In this document: positions 19,382 to 28,308 of the stretch, one piece after another
Position numbering within the stretch: the stretch's first letter is position 1
Layout of the letters: the number at the start of each line of letters is the position of its first letter
Assembly (NCBI GenBank): GCA_009912235.1
Contig: WNDS01000005.1
Location: forward strand, 191,001 to 255,000
DNA: 64,000 nucleotides
Origin: Stenotrophomonas maltophilia
GTDB lineage: Bacteria; Pseudomonadota; Gammaproteobacteria; Xanthomonadales; Xanthomonadaceae
Reading direction: 5' to 3'
The notes under the pieces: model-generated
What the model was told of the DNA's origin: nothing
Database searches by the model: none
What the model saw: only the letters and a program-made list of their open reading frames with translations
Position numbers and translations under genes: made by a program

Positions 19382-20128
19382 ATGACTCTGCCGCGCCTTT
19401 CGTTCCTCGTCCTCGCCTGTCTGCTACTGGCCGCCTGTGCGTCGGCACCGCCCGTGCAGCGCAATCCGCTGGTCACCTGGGTGCCTTCGCCCAATTTCAA
19501 CGCGCGCAAGCCGGTCATCATCGCGCTGCATCACACCGAACAGTCGTCGGTGCAGCAGAGCCTGAAGACGCTGCGCACCGCCAACAGCGGCGGCCGGGTC
19601 AGCGCACACTACCTGATCGGCGCCGATGGCCACCGCTACCAGCTGGTGGCCGACGATCAGCGCGCGTGGCATGCCGGCGCCGGGCGCTGGGGCACCATCA
19701 CCGATCTCAACTCGGCCTCGATCGGCATCGAGCTGGACAACAACGGCCGCACGCCGTTCACCCAGGCGCAGATCACCTCGCTGATCGCACTGCTGCGTGA
19801 CCTCACCACGCGCCTGGCCATTCCGCCTCGCCAGGTGATCGGCCACGGCGATCTGGCCCCCGGCCGCAAGGTCGACTTCAGCCGCTTCTTCCCGTGGCAG
19901 CAGCTGGCGCAGGCTGGTTTCGGCCTGTGGCCACGCGTGCAGGATGGCGCGGCACCGGACGGCTTTGATGCGTGGGCGGTGCTGGCACGGTTCGGTTATC
20001 CGCTCGACAACCGCCCCGCTGCGGCGGCGGCGTTCCACCGGTATTTCCGAGGCCGCGATGACCTGCCGGCGCAGCTGGACGCCGAAGATGCCCGCATCCT
20101 CTATTCGCTGCTGTTGAAGCTGCCGTGA
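19382..20128 (+). CDS. N-acetylmuramoyl-L-alanine amidase lipoprotein (AmiD/AmpDh-like)
   Basis: The 248-residue protein begins MTLPRLSFLVLACLLLAACA, a lipoprotein signal with the LAAC lipobox. VIIALHHTEQSS has the first zinc His, AHYLIGADGHRYQLV the substrate strand, and VIGHGDLAPGRKVDF the second His and catalytic Lys region of the Amidase_2 (AmpD) family. A C-terminal alpha-helical peptidoglycan-binding-like region follows (FDAWAVLARFGYPLD). It is predicted to cleave the lactyl-Ala bond of muropeptides in the periplasm. Unlike cytosolic AmpD it is membrane anchored. Confidence 0.9.
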   Translation: MTLPRLSFLVLACLLLAACASAPPVQRNPLVTWVPSPNFNARKPVIIALHHTEQSSVQQSLKTLRTANSGGRVSAHYLIGADGHRYQLVADDQRAWHAGAGRWGTITDLNSASIGIELDNNGRTPFTQAQITSLIALLRDLTTRLAIPPRQVIGHGDLAPGRKVDFSRFFPWQQLAQAGFGLWPRVQDGAAPDGFDAWAVLARFGYPLDNRPAAAAAFHRYFRGRDDLPAQLDAEDARILYSLLLKLP

Positions 20129-20154
20129 TCCAGTAACGCCGGGCCGGAATGCCG

Positions 20155-20177
20155 GTAGCGCCGGGCCATGCCCGGCG
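20155..20177. repeat. SMAG element (GTAG type), plus orientation
   Basis: GTAGCG followed by the palindrome CCGGGCCATGCCCGG. The GTAG terminus with a short stem is diagnostic of the SMAG repeats of Stenotrophomonas. It pairs with an inverted copy 26 bp downstream. Confidence 0.85.
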
Positions 20178-20203
20178 AGCGCGCAGCGCGGGATCCGCTT
20201 TTC

Positions 20204-20225
20204 GCCAGGCATGGCCTGGCGCTAT
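20204..20225. repeat. SMAG element, inverted partner
   Basis: GCCAGGCATGGCCTGGCGC then TAT, a diverged GTAG in reverse orientation. With the element at 20155 it forms a tail-to-tail dimer in the amidase-mltA gap. Confidence 0.8.
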
Positions 20226-20253
20226 CAAAGCATGGCGCGGACCCTGCACAAGG

Positions 20254-20283
20254 TTGCCGGGCCACCATCGGCGCCACTACATT
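20254..20283 (+). promoter_or_regulatory. Candidate promoter of mltA
   Basis: TTGCCG (20254-20259) and TACATT (20278-20283) are separated by 18 bp. The -10 ends 6 nt before the second of two consecutive ATG codons (20287, 20290), predicting a leaderless transcript. Confidence 0.5.
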
Positions 20284-20286
20284 GCA

Positions 20287-21444
20287 ATGATGATTACTGC
20301 TACGTCGTCACCGCGCCCGCTCCTCACCTTCCTGGCCGTTGCCCTGCTCGCCGGCTGCAGCACCACCGCGCCACGCCCTGATGCACCGGCCCGGCCGGGC
20401 ACGGCCGGGCCCTACGCCAAGGTGGAATGGAGCGCGTTGCCGGCCGTATCCGATGCCGACCTGCGCGCCGGTTTCCTGGCCTGGCACAGCGCGTGCCCAC
20501 GGCTGAAGACCGATGCCATCTGGGCCACGCCGTGCACGGCTGCCGCCACGGTGCCTGACAGCGACCCGGCCGCCATCCGGCAGTTCCTGCAGCGCGACCT
20601 GGACGTCTACGCGCTGCGTGCCGCCGGCAACCGCGCCGAGGGCCTGATCACCGGCTACTACGAACCCATCTACAGCGGCAGTCTTGCCCGCACCGACAAG
20701 GCCACGGTGCCGGTCTACGGCGTGCCCGACGACATGGTCATCGTGCAGCTGGACAGCCTGTACCCGGAGCTGAAGGGCAAGCGCCTGCGCGGGCGCCTGG
20801 ACGGCAAGGTGCTCAAGCCCTATGACGATGCCGGCACGATTGCCAGCAAGGGCGCAAAGGCCCCGGTACTGGCCTGGCTGACCGACCCGATGGACCTGCA
20901 GCTGCTGCAGATCCAGGGTTCCGGCCGCGTGCGCCTGGCCGATGGCACCCAGGTGCGCCTGGCCTACGCCGACCAGAACAGCCACCCCTACCGTGCCATC
21001 GGCCGCTGGCTGGTGGACCAGGGCCAGCTGAAGAAGGAAGACGTCAGCATGGAAGCGATCCGCGCGTGGGCGCGCGCCAACCCGGCGCGGGTGCCGGAGA
21101 TGCTGCGCAGCAACCCCAGCTACGTGTTCTTCAGCCGCAACCCGGACAGCCCGGAAGGCCCGCGCGGGTCGTTGAACGTGCCGCTGACCGCCGGCTACAG
21201 CGTGGCGGTGGACCGCACCGTGGTGCCGCTGGGCAGCCTGATGTGGCTGTCCACCACCCGGCCGGACGGCAGCGCGCTGGTGCGCCCGGTGGCCGCGCAG
21301 GACACCGGCGGTGCGATTGCCGGCGAAGTGCGCGCCGATCTGTACTGGGGCACCGGCGACGCCGCCGGCGACCTGGCCGGGCACATGAAGCAGCAGGGCC
21401 GGCTGTGGATGCTGTGGCCCAAGGGCGCCGCCTTGCCGAACTGA
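20287..21444 (+). CDS. mltA: Membrane-bound lytic murein transglycosylase A
   Basis: The 385-residue protein has a lipoprotein signal (VALLAGCST). LITGYYEPIYSGSL is the start of the MltA barrel domain. DLQLLQIQGSGRVRLADGT and the C-terminal 3D domain AQDTGGAIAGEVRADLYWG contain the three conserved Asp, the last group including the catalytic Asp. It cleaves glycan strands of peptidoglycan to anhydro-muropeptides at the outer membrane. Its neighbour encodes an amidase acting on the same polymer. The start could be ATG 20287 or 20290. Confidence 0.94.
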   Translation: MMITATSSPRPLLTFLAVALLAGCSTTAPRPDAPARPGTAGPYAKVEWSALPAVSDADLRAGFLAWHSACPRLKTDAIWATPCTAAATVPDSDPAAIRQFLQRDLDVYALRAAGNRAEGLITGYYEPIYSGSLARTDKATVPVYGVPDDMVIVQLDSLYPELKGKRLRGRLDGKVLKPYDDAGTIASKGAKAPVLAWLTDPMDLQLLQIQGSGRVRLADGTQVRLAYADQNSHPYRAIGRWLVDQGQLKKEDVSMEAIRAWARANPARVPEMLRSNPSYVFFSRNPDSPEGPRGSLNVPLTAGYSVAVDRTVVPLGSLMWLSTTRPDGSALVRPVAAQDTGGAIAGEVRADLYWGTGDAAGDLAGHMKQQGRLWMLWPKGAALPN

Positions 21445-21452
21445 ACCGGCAG

Positions 21453-21493
21453 GGGGGGGCGGATCCCTTTCCGGAGGAAAGGGCTCTGACCCC
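21453..21493. repeat. GGGGTC-GATCCCTTT palindromic repeat, copy B
   Basis: GGCGGATCCCTTTCC, then GGA, then GGAAAGGGCTCTGACCCC, starting within a G8 run. It is the same family as copy A at 17212 and lies just after mltA. Confidence 0.8.
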
Positions 21494-21503
21494 GTATGCC
21501 CCG

Positions 21504-21523
21504 CAGGAAAGGGCTCTGACCCC
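21504..21523. repeat. Half copy of the GGGGTC palindromic repeat
   Basis: CAGGAAAGGGCTCTGACCCC repeats only the right arm of copy B, 11 bp after it. This looks like a partial duplication of the element. Confidence 0.75.
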
Positions 21524-21584
21524 AAATGCCTGATAATGGCGGCATTCCGAACTCTCCGGCCGCCACAGCGGCCAGAACCCCTGC

Positions 21585-21878
21585 ATGAAGAACGTCAAAA
21601 GCAGCAACAACAAGAAGTACTACAAGCACTGGGCCGAATCGAGCCTGGGCAAGGGCAGCGTGCTGATGGAAGCCCGCGGCGACAAGATCGTCCGCCAGGT
21701 CGAGATCTACGGCACCAAGAGCGTGTGGGCCGACGAAACCAGCCACAGCGACGACCGTTTCCTGCTGGCGGAGCAGTCGGTGTCGTTCCTGGATTTCGAT
21801 GAAGACGACGAGATCAGCGCACGCGAGTTCGAGAGTGCCTGGAAGAAGGCGCGGGAAGCGACCGGCTACCCGGTGTAA
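21585..21878 (+). CDS. Small protein with an EF-hand-like motif
   Basis: The 97-residue protein starts MKNVKSSNNKKYYKHWAESS and is not one I recognise by name. FLDFDEDDEISAREFESAW near residue 71 fits an EF-hand calcium loop: Asp at positions 1, 3 and 5, Glu at 7, Ile at 8, Ser at 9, Glu at 12, followed by an amphipathic helix. The N-terminal half is basic, the C-terminal acidic, with no signal peptide or membrane segment. It sits alone between two copies of a palindromic repeat. The coding call rests on good codon use and the clear motif; calcium binding is inference. Confidence 0.7.
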   Translation: MKNVKSSNNKKYYKHWAESSLGKGSVLMEARGDKIVRQVEIYGTKSVWADETSHSDDRFLLAEQSVSFLDFDEDDEISAREFESAWKKAREATGYPV

Positions 21879-21951
21879 TGCCGCCCGGGCCTGGGGTCGG
21901 CCTGGCAGCCCGCCCGTGGCACGTTCGCGTGTGCTCGACCTTCGTGCCATA

Positions 21952-21991
21952 GGGGTCTGAGCCCTTTCCTGACGGAAAGGGCTCGGACTCC
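21952..21991. repeat. GGGGTC-type palindromic repeat, copy C (degenerate)
   Basis: GGGGTCTGAGCCCTTTCC, then TGAC, then GGAAAGGGCTCGGACTCC. It is diverged from copies A and B at several arm positions and lies within the 20 bp upstream of the ntrB -10 region. Confidence 0.75.
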
Positions 21992-22008
21992 ACACCCCTG
22001 TTTTGCAC

Positions 22009-22014
22009 TACATT
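22009..22014 (+). promoter_or_regulatory. Candidate -10 element of ntrB
   Basis: TACATT ends exactly 6 nt before ATG 22021, implying a leaderless ntrBC mRNA. The -35 region would fall in the right arm of repeat copy C (GACTCC), a poor match. Confidence 0.5.
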
Positions 22015-22020
22015 GGTGCA

Positions 22021-23074
22021 ATGTCCGACCCCGCACCCCCGCCGTCCCTCGATGCCCTTGGCACGCCGCTGGCCTGGGCCGGTGCCGATGGCTGCATCAG
22101 CGGCTGCAACCCGGCCTTCGCGCGCTGGATGGGCGTCAGCGTGCGCCGGGTGATCGGCCAGCCGCTGGCCGCGCTGGAGGTGCAGGGCGAGGCGCTGGCG
22201 CATTTCCTGGCCCGCGACGAGCGCGACAGCCTGCGCCTGCACCGGCTGGCACTGGCGCTGCCGGGTGACGCACCGCGTTTCGCCGAGGGCTGGATGAGCC
22301 GCCGCGACGATGGCGGCTGGCTGCTGGAGGCGCACCCGGTCGATGAATTCCCCGGCTTGGACCCGACCCAGGCGCTACCCAGCGCGCTCAGTGCCGCGCT
22401 GAAGGGGCTGGCGCACGAGCTGCGCAATCCGCTGGCCGGGCTGAAGGGCGCCGCCCAGCTGCTGGCCCGGCGCGCTGTGCAGCGCGATGCCGGCGAACGC
22501 GAGCTGATCGAGCTGATCGGCTCGGAAATCGAACGCCTCAACGGCCTGCTGGAACAGCTGCTGTCGCCGGCCCCGGCCGCGCCACATGCACCGCTGAACA
22601 TCCATGCCGCGCTGGAGCGCGTACTGCGCCTGGCCGAAAGCGAGGCGGGCTGGGCGGTGCGCCTGCAGCGCGATTACGATCCCAGCATTCCCGAATTCAG
22701 CGGCGACGCCGACCGCCTCACCCAGGCGGTCTGGAACCTGGTGCGCAACGCGATCCAGGCCGGCGCCGGCACCATCACCCTGCGTACCCGCGTGGAACAT
22801 GGCGTGCGCATCGCTGAGCAGCTGCACACCCTGGCGCTGCGGCTGGAGATCGCCGACGACGGCCGCGGCGTGCCCGACGACCTGGCCGAGCACCTGTTCC
22901 TGCCGCTGGTCAGTGGCCGCGCCGAAGGCACCGGGCTGGGTCTGGCGCTGGCCCAGCAGGTCGCGCGCGAACACCGTGGCACGCTGACGTACCGCTCGCG
23001 CCCGGGGCACACCGTGTTCACCCTGCTGCTGCCGATCGGCAACGGCGTTGCCCCGGCCGAGGAGGCCCCGCGCC

Positions 23075-23082
<8 letters not shown>
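22021..23082 (+). CDS. ntrB: Nitrogen sensor histidine kinase NtrB (GlnL)
   Basis: This 353-residue soluble kinase has an N-terminal PAS domain (residues about 10-115; LAWAGADGCISGCNPAFARW), then the H-box GLAHELRNPLAGLKGAAQL with the phosphorylated His, N-box VWNLVRNAIQA, G1 IADDGRGVPDD and G2 GTGLGLALAQQ. The HELRNPL form is typical of NtrB. With P-II it phosphorylates or dephosphorylates NtrC according to nitrogen status. No membrane segments are seen. It overlaps ntrC by 8 bp. Confidence 0.95.
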
Positions 23083-24520
<1,438 letters not shown>

Positions 24521-24616
24521 ACGCGCCGTGCACGCGCCGCATGCACGGTGTTGCCAGTCTGTTGATCCGCCATGGACGATGCCGTCCGTAGTGTTCCCTG
24601 CAAGGAGACATCCCTA

Positions 24617-25183
24617 ATGCGCCTGACCCATCTGCTGCTGCCGTTGTCCGCCGTCGTGCTGCTGGCCGCCTGCGGCAGCACCCCGCCCACGCGCCCGAGC
24701 ACGCCGGTGGTGCCCACCGTCAGCACCGCCCAGCAGGCCGAAGTGAACCTGGCACCGGCGTCGGCCAGCATCGTCAGTGGTCGCTTGTCGCTGGTGGTCG
24801 AACCGGGCGGCGTGCACCTCACCGGCCTGGTCGGTGGGCTGCAGCCGCTGCAGGTGGCCGACTTCCATATCCCCGAGCGCGGCGACTGCAGTGCGGTAGA
24901 CGCCAGCAGTGCCGGCAACCATTTCAATCCCGGTGGCCAGGCACACGGCCGTGCCGGTGCCGGTGCGCACCATCTGGGTGACATCGACAACCTGCGCGCC
25001 GATGCGCAGGGGCGCGCCAATGTCGACGTGCACGTGAAGGGCGTTACTCTGGGCGGAGGCGCCGCCACCGACATCGCCGGACGTGCACTGGTCGTGCATG
25101 CCAACCCCGACGACTATCGCAGCCAGCCCGCCGGCAATGCCGGTGCCCGCATCGCCTGCGGCCTGATCCGCGTGACCCGCTGA
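24617..25183 (+). CDS. Cu/Zn superoxide dismutase-like lipoprotein with one copper ligand replaced
   Basis: The 188-residue protein has a lipobox (LLAACGS) and a good ribosome-binding site (AAGGAGA). It aligns along its whole length with the next gene. VADFHIPERGDC replaces the copper-binding HGFHIHEKGDC: the first His is kept but the second is Pro. The other metal residues are present (NHFNP, AHGR, HHLGDI, VVHANPDDY) as are both Cys. The family converts superoxide to hydrogen peroxide in the periplasm; with a copper ligand missing it may be inactive, weak, or a zinc/structural paralogue. Tandem with a normal sodC 31 bp downstream. Confidence 0.85.
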   Translation: MRLTHLLLPLSAVVLLAACGSTPPTRPSTPVVPTVSTAQQAEVNLAPASASIVSGRLSLVVEPGGVHLTGLVGGLQPLQVADFHIPERGDCSAVDASSAGNHFNPGGQAHGRAGAGAHHLGDIDNLRADAQGRANVDVHVKGVTLGGGAATDIAGRALVVHANPDDYRSQPAGNAGARIACGLIRVTR

Positions 25184-25214
25184 CGCCACCGGCATCCATC
25201 CGAAGGAGATTTGC

Positions 25215-25817
25215 ATGCGTCTGATCCACACCTCGCTGTTTGCCGCCATCGCCACCCTTGGCCTGGCCGCCTGCAGCCAGCAGCCGTCGGCCCCGGGCGC
25301 CGACAGCGCCGCCCCGAGCGCCGACGTGGCCCCGGCCGCGAACGCCAATGCCGCTGCCACAGCCAACGCCACCGCCGAACTGGCCCCGACCCAGGGCAAC
25401 GAGACCAAGGGCAGCGTCAGCTTCAAGCTGGTGGATGGCCGCGTGCACGTCACCGGCCAGGTCAGCGGCCTGAAGCCGGGCAGCGAGCACGGCTTCCATA
25501 TCCACGAGAAAGGCGATTGCAGCGCACCGGACGCCACCAGCGCCGGCGGCCACTTCAACCCGGGTCACCAGGACCACGGCAGCGTCACCGCCGATCCGCA
25601 CCACGTTGGCGACATGCCCAACATCAAGGCGGACGACAAGGGCGTGGCCACCATCGACGCGCCGGTGTCCAGCAACGTCAACATCGGCAAGGGCGATGAT
25701 TTCGACATCATCGGCCGCGGCCTGATCGTGCACGCCGACCCGGATGACTACACCAGCCAGCCGACCGGCAACGCCGGCGCGCGCCTGGCCTGCGCGGTGA
25801 TCAAGAAGGGCGAGTAA
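25215..25817 (+). CDS. sodC: Superoxide dismutase [Cu-Zn], lipoprotein
   Basis: The 200-residue protein starts MRLIHTSLFAAIATLGLAAC (lipobox LAAC) and has an Ala-rich linker to about residue 58. HGFHIHEKGDC, GGHFNPGHQDHG, HHVGDMP and LIVHADPDDYTSQP give all copper and zinc ligands and the disulphide Cys. NAGARLACAVI is the C-terminal signature. It is a periplasmic or outer-membrane lipoprotein enzyme. It forms a tandem duplicate pair with the gene upstream and ends in a strong terminator. Confidence 0.95.
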   Translation: MRLIHTSLFAAIATLGLAACSQQPSAPGADSAAPSADVAPAANANAAATANATAELAPTQGNETKGSVSFKLVDGRVHVTGQVSGLKPGSEHGFHIHEKGDCSAPDATSAGGHFNPGHQDHGSVTADPHHVGDMPNIKADDKGVATIDAPVSSNVNIGKGDDFDIIGRGLIVHADPDDYTSQPTGNAGARLACAVIKKGE

Positions 25818-25826
25818 GGCAGAACG

Positions 25827-25854
25827 AAAAACGCCGGCACACGCCGGCGTTTTT
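25827..25854 (+). terminator. Rho-independent terminator after sodC
   Basis: AAAAACGCCGGC and GCCGGCGTTTTT form a stem of about 12 bp with a short ACA loop, ending in five T. The A-run on the left could also terminate minus-strand transcription. Confidence 0.9.
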
Positions 25855-25862
25855 CATGGGTC

Positions 25863-25885
25863 CGCCGGGCATGGCCCGGCGCTAC
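25863..25885. repeat. SMAG element, inverted
   Basis: CGCCGGGCATGGCCCGGCG then CTAC (GTAG on the minus strand). It pairs with the copy at 25898. Confidence 0.85.
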
Positions 25886-25897
25886 CCGCGCAATACG

Positions 25898-25921
25898 GTA
25901 GCGCCGGGCCATGCCCGGCGG
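25898..25921. repeat. SMAG element, plus orientation
   Basis: GTAGCGCCGGGCCATGCCC then GGCGG. Together with 25863-25885 it forms a head-to-head dimer between the sodC terminator and the end of the next, minus-strand gene. Confidence 0.85.
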
Positions 25922-25935
25922 CACGTATCCGCAGA

Positions 25936-26823
25936 TCAGCGCGCCAGCAGCTCGCGCGCGTCCTGCCCGGCTTCGCAGTGCACGAACAGCACCGGCACGC
26001 CGTGCGCTTCCAGCACCGCGGCCATCTGCCGCTGGCGCATCAGGTACTGCTCGTAGATGCCCTGCAGGCGGTCGCAGTCGTTCTTGCTGTGGCTGTAGTA
26101 GGCACACCAGCCGGCAGGGTCGAACAGCGCCATGCGGGCTTCGCCGTGCGTATAGCGCAGCAGCGGCTCCGGTGCAGTGTCCAGCCACTCATCGTCGGAC
26201 GGGGCCATGATCGCCGTTTCAATCAGCGGCCACAGCGCGGCCAGGCCCTGGTTGTCGTACTGCATCGACATCATCGCGGCCAGGTCATTCACCGTGAAGT
26301 AGCGCGCATGTTCGACGCGTGCACCGAAGGCGTTCTGCGCCAGCAGCGCGGTATCGGCATGGGCCATGCCCTGCGCCAGCAGCACGTCTTCCAGCGCATG
26401 GGCTACGGCGTCGGTGGTGGCCATGTCGGTGCCGGTCAGCAGGAACGGCACCACGCGCAGGCCGCCACCGGCCAGCGTCGCATCGGCCTGGAACGGCAGC
26501 GGAATCTCGCCCTCGGCATTGGCGCCGAACGCCAGCACGCGCGCGCCCTGGTTGCGCCCCGGGGCGCGCATCTGCAGCTCTTCCAGGCGGCGGTGGATCG
26601 GCCAGCCCGGGCGCAGCACTTCGGCCGGGTCGAAATGGGCGGCGGCGAACACCAGGTCCAGTTCGCTCACCTGCGGCACCAGCTTGGCCAGGTCGCGGCC
26701 GACCCGCTCGGCCAGTTCACCGGCCTGTTCGGCGCCAAGCACCGCCTGGCATGGCGTTTCGCAGTTGGCCAGCTCCAGGGCCAGCACGCCCAGGGCATTC
26801 ATCGCGGGGTAGGGTTCGCTCAT
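25936..26823 (-). CDS. Conserved hypothetical protein
   Basis: This 295-residue protein starts MSEPYPAMNALGVLALELAN. I recognise no named domain. It is soluble, acidic and without signal peptide. Segments that look conserved include CQAVLGAEQAGELAERVG, DLVFAAAHFDPAEVLRPGW, RVVPFLLTGTDMATTDAV, FTVNDLAAMMSMQYDNQG and YTHGEARMALFDPAGW. It is divergent from the thiolase gene, with about 108 bp between starts, and ends next to an SMAG pair. Codon use matches the neighbours. Confidence 0.75.
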   Translation of the reverse strand: MSEPYPAMNALGVLALELANCETPCQAVLGAEQAGELAERVGRDLAKLVPQVSELDLVFAAAHFDPAEVLRPGWPIHRRLEELQMRAPGRNQGARVLAFGANAEGEIPLPFQADATLAGGGLRVVPFLLTGTDMATTDAVAHALEDVLLAQGMAHADTALLAQNAFGARVEHARYFTVNDLAAMMSMQYDNQGLAALWPLIETAIMAPSDDEWLDTAPEPLLRYTHGEARMALFDPAGWCAYYSHSKNDCDRLQGIYEQYLMRQRQMAAVLEAHGVPVLFVHCEAGQDARELLAR

Positions 26824-26931
26824 GGTTTCACGGTTGGCCCATCACAGGGCGGCAGCTACACTTGTCTCCATTATGCCTGCTCTGTCGTGCAGGCCATGTT
26901 GCAGACACCCTCATTCCTGCCAGGTATCTCC

Positions 26932-28212
26932 ATGCCCAACGCCCATCCCGTCGCAATTCTTGGTGGTGTCCGCATTCCGTTCTGCCGGCAGAACACGGCG
27001 TATTCGGACGTCGGCAACCTGGGCATGTCGGTACGTACGCTTGGCGCGCTTGTCGAACGGTTCGGCCTGCATGGCCAGCAGCTGGGCGAAGTAGCCATGG
27101 GCGCGGTCATCAAGCACCCCAGTGGCTGGAACCTTGGCCGCGAAGCCACGCTGTCCTCCGGCCTGTCGCCGCTGACCCCGGGCATCACTCTGCAGCGTGC
27201 CTGCGGCACCTCGCTGGACAGCATCATCACCGTGGCCAACAAGATCGCGCTGGGCCAGATCGAATCGGGCATCGGCGGCGGCTCGGACACCACTTCCGAT
27301 GTGCCGATCGTCTACGGCAAGAAGCTGCGTGCGCGCCTGCTGGCAGCCAACCGCGCCAAGACCACCGGCGACAAGATCCGCGCGCTCACCGCCGGTTTTA
27401 AGTTCTCCGAACTCAAGCCCGAGTTCCCCGGCGTGGCCGAGCCGCGTACCGGCAAGAGCATGGGCGACCACTGCGAGGACATGGCCAAGGAATGGAACAT
27501 CGCGCGCGATTCGCAGGACGAATGGGCGGTGTCGTCGCACAAGAAGCTGGCTGCCGCCTATGAGCGCGGCTTCTTCAATGACCTGATCGCGCCGTTCCGT
27601 GGCGTGGAGCGCGACAACATCCTGCGCGCCGATACCTCGCTGGAAAAGCTGGCCACGCTGAAGCCGGCCTTCGACAAGGTGTCCGGCCGTGGCACGCTGA
27701 CCGCCGCCAATTCCACCCCGCTGACCGACGGCGCCGCAGCGGTGCTGCTGGCCAGCGAGGACTGGGCCCGCGCGCACGGCCACGAGCCGCAGGCCTACCT
27801 GCGCGATGCACACGTCTCGGCGGTGGATTTCGTGCACGGCGAAGGCCTGCTGATGGCGCCCACCGTGGCGGTGCCGGAAATACTCAAGCGCAACGGCCTG
27901 ACCCTGCAGGATTTCGACATCTACGAGATCCATGAGGCATTCGCCGCGCAGGTGCTGTGCACGCTGCGTGCGTGGGAAAGCGAGGACTACTGCCGCAACC
28001 GCCTGGGCCTGGACGCACCGCTGGGCCGCATCGACCCGGACAAGATCAACCTGCTGGGGTCGTCGTTGGCCACCGGCCACCCGTTCGCCGCCACCGGCGC
28101 ACGCGTGATCGCCACGGCCGCCAAGCAGCTGGCCGAACGCGGCGGTGGCCGCGCGCTGGTGTCGATCTGCACCGCCGGCGGCATGGGCGTGGCGGCCATC
28201 GTCGAGCGCTGA
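26932..28212 (+). CDS. Acetyl-CoA C-acyltransferase (thiolase, FadI-like)
   Basis: The 426-residue protein from MPNAHPVAILGGVRIPFCRQ is a full-length thiolase. LQRACGTSLDSII has the nucleophile Cys, EIHEAFAAQVLC the active-site His loop, LATGHPFAATGARV the second His and CTAGGMGVAAIV the C-terminal catalytic Cys. The GVRIPF start and overall sequence resemble FadI, the thiolase of the FadIJ beta-oxidation complex, though no fadJ is nearby. It removes acetyl-CoA from 3-ketoacyl-CoA. A TACACT element lies about 75 bp upstream. Confidence 0.92.
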   Translation: MPNAHPVAILGGVRIPFCRQNTAYSDVGNLGMSVRTLGALVERFGLHGQQLGEVAMGAVIKHPSGWNLGREATLSSGLSPLTPGITLQRACGTSLDSIITVANKIALGQIESGIGGGSDTTSDVPIVYGKKLRARLLAANRAKTTGDKIRALTAGFKFSELKPEFPGVAEPRTGKSMGDHCEDMAKEWNIARDSQDEWAVSSHKKLAAAYERGFFNDLIAPFRGVERDNILRADTSLEKLATLKPAFDKVSGRGTLTAANSTPLTDGAAAVLLASEDWARAHGHEPQAYLRDAHVSAVDFVHGEGLLMAPTVAVPEILKRNGLTLQDFDIYEIHEAFAAQVLCTLRAWESEDYCRNRLGLDAPLGRIDPDKINLLGSSLATGHPFAATGARVIATAAKQLAERGGGRALVSICTAGGMGVAAIVER

Positions 28213-28234
28213 TCGCCACCGTCGGACAAAAAGA

Positions 28235-28262
28235 AACGCCGCCCGACGGGCGGCGTTTTTTG
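28235..28262 (+). terminator. Rho-independent terminator after the thiolase gene
   Basis: ACGCCGCCC and GGGCGGCGT pair across a 3-base loop, followed by a run of six T. An A-run precedes it, so it may act in both directions between convergent genes. Confidence 0.9.
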
Positions 28263-28270
28263 TTGCTCCG

Positions 28271-28297
28271 GTGGGTGCCGACCATGGGCCGGCACCC
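28271..28297. repeat. SMAG-like palindrome
   Basis: GTGGGTGCCGACCATGGGCC then GGCACCC: imperfect stem GGGTGCC/GGCACCC in the thiolase-hemY gap, similar to the element at 19285. Confidence 0.5.
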
Positions 28298-28308
28298 GTC
28301 CGCCACGG

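Noticed and set aside
25978..26931. Plus-strand extension giving the thiolase a long N-terminal domain
   Set aside because: The extra sequence is the complement of the hypothetical gene on the minus strand; thiolase homology begins at MPNAHPVAILGG (26932).
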